10,080 bases of DNA from Alphaproteobacteria bacterium UBA7371. GTDB taxonomy: Bacteria > Pseudomonadota > Alphaproteobacteria > UBA8317. The notes under the pieces were generated by a model, which saw nothing but the letters and a program-made list of their open reading frames with translations, was not told the DNA's origin and searched no databases. Shown here piece after piece: positions 1 to 5,678 of this stretch; position 1 is the stretch's first letter; each line of letters begins with the position of its first letter. The stretch lies in the NCBI GenBank assembly GCA_002469865.1, contig DKOD01000116.1:5450-15529 (forward strand), written 5' to 3'. The position numbers and the translations under genes are program-made.

Positions 1-363
1 TCGCGCATCACGATTGTGACCACTGGCACGGAGATGGTGATTGAGCAGATACGTCATCAATTGGAGCGAATTGTTCCTGTGCATTCGGTTGTTGATCTGA
101 CGTTAACGGGCGCAGAATTGGAACGCGAAATGGCATTGGTGAAGGTTGTTTGTACCGGTGATAAGCGGGTTGAATCCTTACGGCTTGCCGAAGCGTTCCG
201 TGCCAAGGTTGTGGACACAACCCATGAGAGCTTTGTGTATGAACTCACTGGCTCACCAAGCAAACTTAATGCTTTTGTGAATTTGATGCGTCCCTTAGGC
301 CTCGCAGAAGTTTCCCGAACCGGTGTCGTGGCGATTGTCCGCGGTGCCGAAACAATGTCGTAA
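1..363 (+). CDS. ilvH: acetolactate synthase small (regulatory) subunit, 3' part
   Basis: This is the C-terminal 120 residues of the regulatory subunit of acetolactate (acetohydroxyacid) synthase, the first shared enzyme of valine and isoleucine synthesis. Reading frame 1 is open from the window edge (S-R-I-T-I-V) to the TAA at 361-363, so the gene starts upstream. The sequence shows the tail of the N-terminal ACT domain (the SRITIV strand) and then the C-terminal ACT-like domain. Typical IlvH stretches are VDLT, RELALVKV-like REMALVKV, VVDTTHESFVYELTG and MRPLGLAEVSRTGVVAI. In this family the ACT domain binds valine and mediates feedback inhibition of the catalytic subunit; the valine-contacting region lies largely upstream and cannot be judged. 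ilvC begins 25 bases downstream, so the two are very likely cotranscribed. An internal GTG at 16 is not the start, because homology continues before it. Confidence 0.96.
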   Translation, partial: SRITIVTTGTEMVIEQIRHQLERIVPVHSVVDLTLTGAELEREMALVKVVCTGDKRVESLRLAEAFRAKVVDTTHESFVYELTGSPSKLNAFVNLMRPLGLAEVSRTGVVAIVRGAETMS

Positions 364-374
364 TATTTACCTTT

Positions 375-382
375 AGGAGAGA
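375..382 (+). promoter_or_regulatory. ribosome binding site of ilvC
   Basis: A strong purine tract, AGGAGAGA, lies 9 bases (measured from AGGAG) before the ATG at 389. An in-frame GTG at 383 would sit directly against this tract, too close for normal initiation. The site therefore decides in favour of ATG 389 as the ilvC start. Confidence 0.8.
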
Positions 383-388
383 GTGATT

Positions 389-1408
389 ATGCGTGTTTAT
401 TATGATCGTGATGCGGATCTTAATTTAGTTAAAGGCAAGAAAGTAGCCATTGTTGGCTATGGTTCCCAGGGCCATGCCCATGCCTTGAATCTTCGTGATT
501 CAGGTGTTGCCGATGTTGTGGTTGCATTGCGTGAAGGATCTTCCTCTGCCCGCAAGGCAGAAGCTGAGGGCATCAAGGTAATGAATGTTGCCGATGCAGC
601 GGCATGGTGTGACCTGATCATGATGCTCACACCCGATGAATTGCAGGCAGAAATTTATTACAACCATATCCATGATCATCTTCGTGATGGTGCGGCCATT
701 GCATTTGCCCATGGCCTCAATGTCCATTTCAGCTTGATCGAAGCTAAAACCACGGTGGACGTGTTAATGGTAGCGCCAAAGGGACCAGGCCATACCGTCC
801 GCTCAGAATATCAACGTGGTGGTGGTGTGCCTTGTTTGATTGCGGTTGCCCAGGATGCAACAGGCAATGCCAAAGAAGTCGGACTGTCTTATGCCTGTGC
901 TGTTGGTGGCGGTCGCTCTGGCATTATCGAAACCAATTTCAAAGAGGAATGCGAGACTGATTTGTTCGGTGAGCAGGCAGTTTTATGTGGGGGCTTGGTT
1001 GAGCTCATCCGCGCCGGTTTTGAGACCTTGGTTGAAGCAGGTTACGCCCCTGAAATGGCCTATTTCGAATGCCTGCATGAGGTAAAACTGATTGTGGACC
1101 TCATTTATGAGGGTGGTATTGCCAACATGAATTACTCCATTTCCAACACGGCTGAATATGGTGAGTATGCAACAGGACCGCGCATTGTTACCGCCGAAAC
1201 AAAAGCAGAAATGAAGCGTGTTCTGGAAGATATTCAGCAAGGGCGGTTTGTTCGTGACTGGATGCTTGAGTGTAAGGCAGGCCAACCAAGCTTTAAGGCA
1301 ACGCGCCGCAATAACGATGCCCATCAGATTGAAGAGGTCGGTAAAAAGCTTCGCGGCATGATGCCGTGGATCTCTGCCAATAAGTTGGTCGACCAAGAAA
1401 AGAACTAA
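389..1408 (+). CDS. ilvC: ketol-acid reductoisomerase, class I (NADP+)
   Basis: This protein of 339 residues, the usual length of class I (short-form) enzymes, converts 2-acetolactate or 2-aceto-2-hydroxybutyrate to the dihydroxy acids of valine/leucine and isoleucine synthesis, using NADPH and Mg2+. The N-terminal Rossmann domain has the dinucleotide loop GYGSQGHAHALN starting near residue 23. Residues 181-195 read ETNFKEECETDLFGE, giving the metal ligands D191 and E195; E227 and E231 lie in the ECLHE stretch of the helical domain, also metal ligands in this family. The C-terminal helical knotted domain is complete and ends in the usual MPWI followed by a short charged tail. The start ATG is chosen from the AGGAGAGA tract; the family also begins with MRVYYD. 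The gene follows ilvH by 25 bases and is closed by an intrinsic terminator, so ilvH-ilvC ends a transcription unit. Confidence 0.97.
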   Translation: MRVYYDRDADLNLVKGKKVAIVGYGSQGHAHALNLRDSGVADVVVALREGSSSARKAEAEGIKVMNVADAAAWCDLIMMLTPDELQAEIYYNHIHDHLRDGAAIAFAHGLNVHFSLIEAKTTVDVLMVAPKGPGHTVRSEYQRGGGVPCLIAVAQDATGNAKEVGLSYACAVGGGRSGIIETNFKEECETDLFGEQAVLCGGLVELIRAGFETLVEAGYAPEMAYFECLHEVKLIVDLIYEGGIANMNYSISNTAEYGEYATGPRIVTAETKAEMKRVLEDIQQGRFVRDWMLECKAGQPSFKATRRNNDAHQIEEVGKKLRGMMPWISANKLVDQEKN

Positions 1409-1444
1409 TTTTTCAAGCAGCTGGCTTGAAGTCATGTGATGAGG

Positions 1445-1478
1445 GGGGCAGGCCGTGGCTTGCCCCTTTTTTGTTTTT
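1445..1478 (+). terminator. intrinsic terminator after ilvC
   Basis: GGGGCAGGC at 1445-1453 pairs with GCTTGCCCC at 1458-1466. This gives a 9-bp GC-rich stem with one G-U pair and a CGTG loop. A run of six T, then G, then five T follows directly at 1467-1478. It lies 36 bases after the ilvC stop and separates ilvHC from leuA transcription. The right arm overlaps the proposed -35 of the leuA leader promoter. Confidence 0.92.
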
Positions 1479-1488
1479 CCAGCATAAT
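1461..1488 (+). promoter_or_regulatory. probable promoter of the leuA leader/leuA unit
   Basis: TTGCCC at 1461-1466 matches 4 of 6 bases of the sigma-70 -35 consensus. CATAAT at 1483-1488 matches 5 of 6 of the -10. The spacer is 16 bases. Transcription would start about 1494-1496, on or next to the ATG of the leader ORF, giving a leaderless or nearly leaderless message. A promoter is expected here because the ilvC terminator lies just before it. This is an inference from consensus and position only. The -35 lies inside the right arm of that terminator. Confidence 0.5.
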
Positions 1489-1494
1489 AAGCGT

Positions 1495-1566
1495 ATGTTG
1501 TATATTCATGTGCACAATTTTTGGGTTGTTGGCCCACTAGGACTAGAGCTCCTTACGAGCCCCTGA
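1495..1566 (+). CDS. leucine-rich leader peptide upstream of leuA
   Basis: This short ORF of 23 codons, ATG to TGA, lies 87 bases before the leuA start. It ends in P-L-G-L-E-L-L-T-S-P, with leucine codons CTA, CTA, CTC and CTT at codons 15, 17, 19 and 20, plus TTG at codon 2. CTA is uncommon in the genes of this window, so its double use suits a sensor of charged leucine tRNA. The stop codon lies inside the left arm of a strong hairpin, the layout expected of leader-peptide attenuation, a known control of leuA and ilv operons in proteobacteria. There is no convincing Shine-Dalgarno before the ATG, but the proposed promoter would start transcription at the ATG, so leaderless initiation is plausible. 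I do not recognise the peptide itself. Chance is possible, but the leucine cluster, the place and the structure agree. Confidence 0.68.
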   Translation: MLYIHVHNFWVVGPLGLELLTSP

Positions 1567-1598
1567 GCGGGTGGGCACGTATGTGCTGCGTTCAGGGG
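1531..1598 (+). promoter_or_regulatory. structured leuA leader RNA (attenuator-like)
   Basis: CCCCTGAGCG at 1560-1569 pairs with CGTTCAGGGG at 1589-1598, a 10-bp stem with one G-U pair. It is topped by GCAC/GTGC (1575-1578 with 1583-1586) around a GTAT loop. GCCCAC at 1532-1537 is complementary to GTGGGC at 1571-1576, which sits inside that hairpin, so the two pairings would form a pseudoknot or compete. GCTC/GAGC (1548-1551 with 1557-1560) is a further small hairpin across the leucine codons. The leader stop codon is within the left arm of the main stem. No T-run follows, so this is not a standard intrinsic terminator; the regulatory mechanism is unresolved. Confidence 0.6.
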
Positions 1599-1642
1599 AT
1601 AACAGGTGAAAACCAAAAGATTTGAGCAGTCCAACATTTTAT

Positions 1643-1648
1643 AAAGGT
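1643..1648 (+). promoter_or_regulatory. ribosome binding site of leuA
   Basis: AAAGGT lies just before a tandem ATGATG at 1651-1656. From AAAGG the spacing is 3 bases to the first ATG and 6 to the second. The second is therefore the better start by spacing; the first would add one methionine. Confidence 0.6.
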
Positions 1649-1653
1649 GCATG

Positions 1654-3210
1654 ATGACCCAGCAGCGAAATATCAAAATTTTTGACACCACTTTGCGCGA
1701 CGGAGAGCAATCCCCAGGCGCCAGCATGACTTTGAATGAAAAAATTCAAATCGCCGAGCTTTTGGATGAGATGGGCGTTGATATCATCGAAGCAGGATTT
1801 CCGATTGCCTCTAATGGTGATTTTGATGCAGTTCGTGAGATTTCAAAGCGTGCGCGCCATGCGCAGATTTGTGGTTTGGCCCGTGCTGGAATCAAAGATA
1901 TCGACCGGGCTTGGGAGGCATTGCAGCATGCAAGAAACCCACGCATCCACACTTTTATCTCCACATCTGAATTGCACATGAAGCACAAACTTCAAATGGA
2001 CCCAGAAGATGTGGTGGAAGCCATAGCTGCTTCGGTGTCCCATGCCAGAAATCTGTGCGATGATGTGGAATGGTCGCCGGAGGATGGCACACGCACGGAT
2101 CGAGATTTTTTGTGCCGTGTTGTGGAGGTTGCCATCACCAATGGCGCCAAAACAGTAAATATCCCAGATACCGTTGGTTACACAACGCCTTCGGAATATC
2201 ATGATATTATCACCATGTTGCGCAATCGGGTGCCTAACATCGATCAGGCCGTGATCTCCGTCCATTGCCATAATGATTTGGGCCTTGCCGTTGCCAATTC
2301 CTTGGCCGGCGTTGCTGCAGGAGCGGGGCAAGTGGAATGCACCATTAACGGCTTAGGCGAGCGGGCGGGCAATGCGGCCATGGAAGAAATAGTCATGGCG
2401 ATGCATGTTCGGCCGGATCTCACCAATGCCACCAGCAACATCAAAACCCAATACCTGACCAGGGCATCCAAACTGGTTTCTGCAGTCACGGGATTCCCCG
2501 TTCAATACAACAAAGCCATCGTGGGCAAGAATGCTTTTGCCCATGAGAGCGGCATTCATCAGGATGGCATGCTGAAAAATGCCCAAACCTACGAAATCAT
2601 GACCCCTGAAACCGTGGGCTTAAACCGTTCTTCCTTGGTGATGGGTAAACATTCCGGGCGGCATGCATTTCGTCAAAAATTGGAAGAATTGGGTTACAGC
2701 CTTGAGGCGCAACGTCTTGATGAGGCTTTTCGTCGGTTCAAGGATCTGGCTGACCGCAAGAAAAACCTCTTCGATGAGGATATTATTGCCTTGGTTGATG
2801 ATGCAGCAGTCCGGGAAAACCAGCATATCCAATTCGTTTCTCTCATGGTCCAGGCAGGCTCCCATGGCCCCCAATCCGCCGAGATTGTTTTGAATGTCGC
2901 CGGTGAAGAAAAGCAAGCAAAGGTTGTTGGTCATGGCCCAGTAGACGCGACCTTCAGGGCCATACGTGAAATTTTTGACCATGAGGCAGTGTTGGATCTC
3001 TACCAGGTGCATGCCGTCACTGAGGGGACAGACGCCCAGGCTGAAGTTAGCGTGAGGATGTCAGAAAAAGGACGGACGGTAACCGGAATTGGTGCCGATA
3101 CCGATACCTTGGTGGCTTCGGCGCGCGCCTATGTGAATGCCTTAAACAAGTTAATCGTTCGTCGGGGTAAGCTTGCTGATGCGGATATGGATTCGTTAAG
3201 TGCCGAGTGA
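1654..3210 (+). CDS. leuA: 2-isopropylmalate synthase
   Basis: This enzyme of 518 residues, usual for the long bacterial form, condenses acetyl-CoA with 2-oxoisovalerate to give 2-isopropylmalate, the committed step of leucine synthesis. The N-terminal TIM-barrel catalytic domain begins with the signature FDTTLRDGEQSPG at residues 10-22. The metal ligands are D11, H204 and H206 (in HCHNDLG) and N240 (in NGLGERAGN). A second conserved block, GKNAFAHESGIHQDG, follows at the start of the linker domain. The last roughly 120 residues form the LeuA dimer (allosteric) domain, so leucine feedback is expected from the family. ATG 1654 is chosen over ATG 1651 by its distance from AAAGG. The gene lies behind a leucine-rich leader ORF and RNA hairpin, so it is probably also controlled by leucine availability. 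mreB follows 75 bases downstream with no clear terminator between. Confidence 0.97.
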   Translation: MTQQRNIKIFDTTLRDGEQSPGASMTLNEKIQIAELLDEMGVDIIEAGFPIASNGDFDAVREISKRARHAQICGLARAGIKDIDRAWEALQHARNPRIHTFISTSELHMKHKLQMDPEDVVEAIAASVSHARNLCDDVEWSPEDGTRTDRDFLCRVVEVAITNGAKTVNIPDTVGYTTPSEYHDIITMLRNRVPNIDQAVISVHCHNDLGLAVANSLAGVAAGAGQVECTINGLGERAGNAAMEEIVMAMHVRPDLTNATSNIKTQYLTRASKLVSAVTGFPVQYNKAIVGKNAFAHESGIHQDGMLKNAQTYEIMTPETVGLNRSSLVMGKHSGRHAFRQKLEELGYSLEAQRLDEAFRRFKDLADRKKNLFDEDIIALVDDAAVRENQHIQFVSLMVQAGSHGPQSAEIVLNVAGEEKQAKVVGHGPVDATFRAIREIFDHEAVLDLYQVHAVTEGTDAQAEVSVRMSEKGRTVTGIGADTDTLVASARAYVNALNKLIVRRGKLADADMDSLSAE

Positions 3211-3285
3211 GCAAAATGGTTGTTTATCCAGATTGATGTCTGTGGGCATTCATGAAGGCATTGGAAGTTGAGAAGGGTGCGTTGA

Positions 3286-4320
3286 ATGCTGGCAGGTTTG
3301 TTTGGTTTGTTTTCCTCAGACATGGGTATCGACCTGGGAACGGCAAATACGTTGATCTATGTGAAGGGTCAGGGCGTTGTTCTCAATGAACCTTCTGTTG
3401 TGGCGGTTCGATATAACGGCAACCGAAAAACAGTGATTGCGGTGGGGGAAGAGGCAAAATTGATGCTTGGCCGAACACCTGGTGATATTCAGGCCATCCG
3501 TCCCATGCGCGATGGCGTTATCGCCGATTTTGAAGTCGCCGAAGAGATGATCAAGTATTTTATTCGTAAGGTGCATCGTCGGTCATCTTTTGCTTACCCG
3601 CGTGTGGTTGTGTGTGTGCCCTCCGGGGCCACACCGGTGGAACGTAAAGCTATTCGTGAGTCGGCAGAATTGGCCGGTGCAAGGAAGGTCGGGCTTATTG
3701 AAGAGCCGATGGCGGCAGCCATTGGTGCGGGTCTGCCGGTCACAGAGCCATCAGGTTCCATGGTGGTCGATATTGGTGGTGGAACAACAGAGGTTGCGGT
3801 GATCTCTCTTGGTGGCATTGTTTATAAAAGGTCAGTACGTGTCGGCGGGGATAAGCTTGATAATGCGATCATCGCCTATATCAGACGCAATCATAACCTG
3901 CTGATTGGTGAATCCAGCGCAGAGAGAATCAAAAAAGAGATTGGTTCTGCGCGACATGATGGTGACCAGAGTGGTCCAACCATCACGGTGAAAGGCCGAG
4001 ACCTTTTGCGTGGGGTTCCAAGGGAAGTGATTATTTCCAGAAAACAGGTTGCTGAGGCGGTTTATGAGCCTGTGTCAGAGATCGTGGAGGCGGTAAAAAT
4101 TGCCCTGGAGGCGACGCCGCCTGAACTGGCCGCGGATATTGTTGATCGTGGTATTATGTTGACCGGTGGTGGTGCGTTGCTCGATAATCTGGATGGTGTG
4201 TTGCGTGAAGCCACGGGGCTTGCTGTCGGTGTTGCGGAGGAGGCCTTAAATTGCGTGGCCCTTGGCACAGGCCGGGCATTAGAGCATGATGCGGCATTGC
4301 AGCAAATGCTGACCAGGTAG
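3286..4320 (+). CDS. mreB: rod shape-determining protein MreB (bacterial actin)
   Basis: This is a full-length MreB of 344 residues, the actin-like ATPase that polymerises under the inner membrane and guides side-wall peptidoglycan synthesis. The N-terminus, MLAGLFGLFSSDMGID, has the short hydrophobic segment that anchors MreB of Gram-negatives to the membrane. The actin-fold nucleotide motifs are present: phosphate 1 DLGTANT at residues 16-22, phosphate 2 DIGGGTTE at 162-169, and the adenosine motif TGGGA at 293-297. The region RSSFAYPRVVVCVPSGATPVERKA is typical of the family. A purine-rich stretch, GAGAAGGGTG, lies before the ATG. It is the first gene of an mreB-mreC-mreD-mrdA-rodA run. 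The 75 bases between leuA and mreB show neither a convincing promoter nor a terminator, so transcription could come partly from leuA. Confidence 0.98.
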   Translation: MLAGLFGLFSSDMGIDLGTANTLIYVKGQGVVLNEPSVVAVRYNGNRKTVIAVGEEAKLMLGRTPGDIQAIRPMRDGVIADFEVAEEMIKYFIRKVHRRSSFAYPRVVVCVPSGATPVERKAIRESAELAGARKVGLIEEPMAAAIGAGLPVTEPSGSMVVDIGGGTTEVAVISLGGIVYKRSVRVGGDKLDNAIIAYIRRNHNLLIGESSAERIKKEIGSARHDGDQSGPTITVKGRDLLRGVPREVIISRKQVAEAVYEPVSEIVEAVKIALEATPPELAADIVDRGIMLTGGGALLDNLDGVLREATGLAVGVAEEALNCVALGTGRALEHDAALQQMLTR

Positions 4321-4326
4321 GTTTGA

Positions 4327-5181
4327 ATGAAGCAGTTGGGCGTCATAGCGCTGGCAAAGGGTAAAAGGGATCGCTGGTCCCAATCCGTTCGCGGTGTCGC
4401 TGCTGTGCTTACCGTTGCGTCTGTTGTTTTTGTTGCTGATGCCACGAGAGCTGTGGATCTCAAGCAATTACGTCTCTCCATTGCACATATGGCATCCTCT
4501 TCGATTTCATTTGTGCAAGATCCCATTGATGCCGTGGTTGCGGTTTATGACGGGCTGCGTGAGTTGGCACAGCTTCGGGCAGACAACCAACGCATGCTTG
4601 CAGAAATTGCCGAATTATCCAAATGGCAATCGCGCGCTGTGTTGCTTGCCGATGAGAATGCCCAGCTTTCTGAATTGGCCAAGATAGTTCGCGGCGATGC
4701 TGGATTATTGCTTACCGTGCCCAAGGTTATTCATTCCAATGGACCATTTGGCAAATCTGTTTTGGTCAATATTGATGGCAAGGGTCCTTTGCCAGAGGGT
4801 GTGGCGGCGCGAACATCCAAAGGATTGATTGGCCGTGTGCATGCATCAGGCGTCAATGATGCTCGTATTTTGATGATTAATGATGCCACCTCACGCGTGC
4901 CAGCAAGGTTTGGTGATGATTATGTGGGTATTGTTTCAGGTACCAGCTGGGGCGGCCTAGTTCTTTTTGCCGTTGAGGGCAAAACCCAACCAATGGTTGG
5001 GGATTTTTTGGTCACCAGATCGCTTGAAGCCATGCTGCCGGCAGACATACCCATTGGGCTTATCGAAGATGTTCTTGGTGATGGAAAATGGTCCGTAAGG
5101 CCCCTAGCAAACCTCGATGACCCCAAATTTGTGCAATTCATTTCCCAGCAAAATGCAAAGGTAAGTACAGAGCGACAATGA
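4327..5181 (+). CDS. mreC: rod shape-determining protein MreC
   Basis: This 284-residue bitopic membrane protein links MreB and MreD to PBP2 on the periplasmic side and stimulates elongation synthesis. The layout fits the family. A basic cytoplasmic N-terminus is followed by one membrane segment at about residues 22-40 (GVAAVLTVASVVFVADA). A predicted coiled coil runs from about 75 to 115 with heptad-like L/A spacing (LRELAQLRADNQRMLAEI and following). The beta-barrel periplasmic domain follows, containing SKGLIGRV and a glycine-rich DYVGIVSGTSWGG. The gene starts 6 bases after the mreB stop, preceded by AGGTAGG at the end of mreB. Its stop overlaps the mreD start as ATGA, so translation of the two is coupled. 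Sequence of MreC is poorly conserved in general; the assignment rests on architecture plus position. Confidence 0.93.
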   Translation: MKQLGVIALAKGKRDRWSQSVRGVAAVLTVASVVFVADATRAVDLKQLRLSIAHMASSSISFVQDPIDAVVAVYDGLRELAQLRADNQRMLAEIAELSKWQSRAVLLADENAQLSELAKIVRGDAGLLLTVPKVIHSNGPFGKSVLVNIDGKGPLPEGVAARTSKGLIGRVHASGVNDARILMINDATSRVPARFGDDYVGIVSGTSWGGLVLFAVEGKTQPMVGDFLVTRSLEAMLPADIPIGLIEDVLGDGKWSVRPLANLDDPKFVQFISQQNAKVSTERQ

Positions 5182-5678
5182 CATTATTCGCCAATGATGG
5201 TCGAACACGGACCGTCATGCATATAAGCTTTGTGTTGCTCTCCTGGCTTTCCATGTTGACCTTGCCCTCTTTACCCTATGGCATTCCCTTGCTTTGGTGC
5301 GCATGTTGTTATTGGGCGCAGCATGGTTCCGACAATTCGTTGCTGGTCACTTCAACATTTGTTGGTTTTGTATTTGATGCAACGCAAGGTCTGACCTTTG
5401 GCACCTGGGCCTTAATCCTTGCGGCAACATTTTTTGTGGGCACAGGGGTAAGATCCGTGTTGGTTGGAAGGCCTTTTTGGATCCGTTGGCTTGCAATTCT
5501 CCCCATGCTTTTGGTGGGAGGGATGCTTGGTTGGCTGCTCACGATATTGGGCCAATCCAGCACGGTTTCTGCTGGGCCTATGGCAATTACCATTCTCATG
5601 GCATTTGCCTTATACCCCAGTATTTCCATTTTGTTGGGATATCTGGTGCGAAAATTTGCAAGCCAAGGGGTGGGGTGA
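5178..5678 (+). CDS. mreD: rod shape-determining protein MreD
   Basis: This is a 166-residue polytopic inner-membrane protein of the elongasome. It is mostly hydrophobic, with about five or six candidate helices, for example VLLSWLSMLTLPSLPYGIPLL near the N-terminus, then FGTWALILAATFFVGTGV and WLAILPMLLVGGMLGWLLTIL. Length and hydropathy match MreD, a small family with low sequence conservation, and the place between mreC and mrdA makes the call secure. The first codon overlaps the mreC stop (ATGA). Its own stop TGA is followed directly by the GTG start of mrdA. It has no catalytic motif; the known role is membrane partner of MreC and PBP2. Confidence 0.92.
   Translation: MTLFANDGRTRTVMHISFVLLSWLSMLTLPSLPYGIPLLWCACCYWAQHGSDNSLLVTSTFVGFVFDATQGLTFGTWALILAATFFVGTGVRSVLVGRPFWIRWLAILPMLLVGGMLGWLLTILGQSSTVSAGPMAITILMAFALYPSISILLGYLVRKFASQGVG

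Noticed and set aside
383..388. ilvC start at GTG 383
   Set aside because: It lies within the Shine-Dalgarno tract itself; ATG 389 is correctly spaced and gives the family's usual N-terminus.
983..1537. Long minus-strand open frame across ilvC (184 codons)
   Set aside because: It is antisense to a clearly conserved enzyme, has no recognisable domain, and runs through the ilvC terminator.
1560..1610. leuA leader hairpin as an ordinary intrinsic terminator
   Set aside because: No T-run follows the stem; the next bases are ATAACAGGTGAAAACC. I kept it as a structured leader only.
3211..3285. Promoter or small gene between leuA and mreB
   Set aside because: I saw only weak promoter-like hexamers and a 12-codon ORF without supporting signals.
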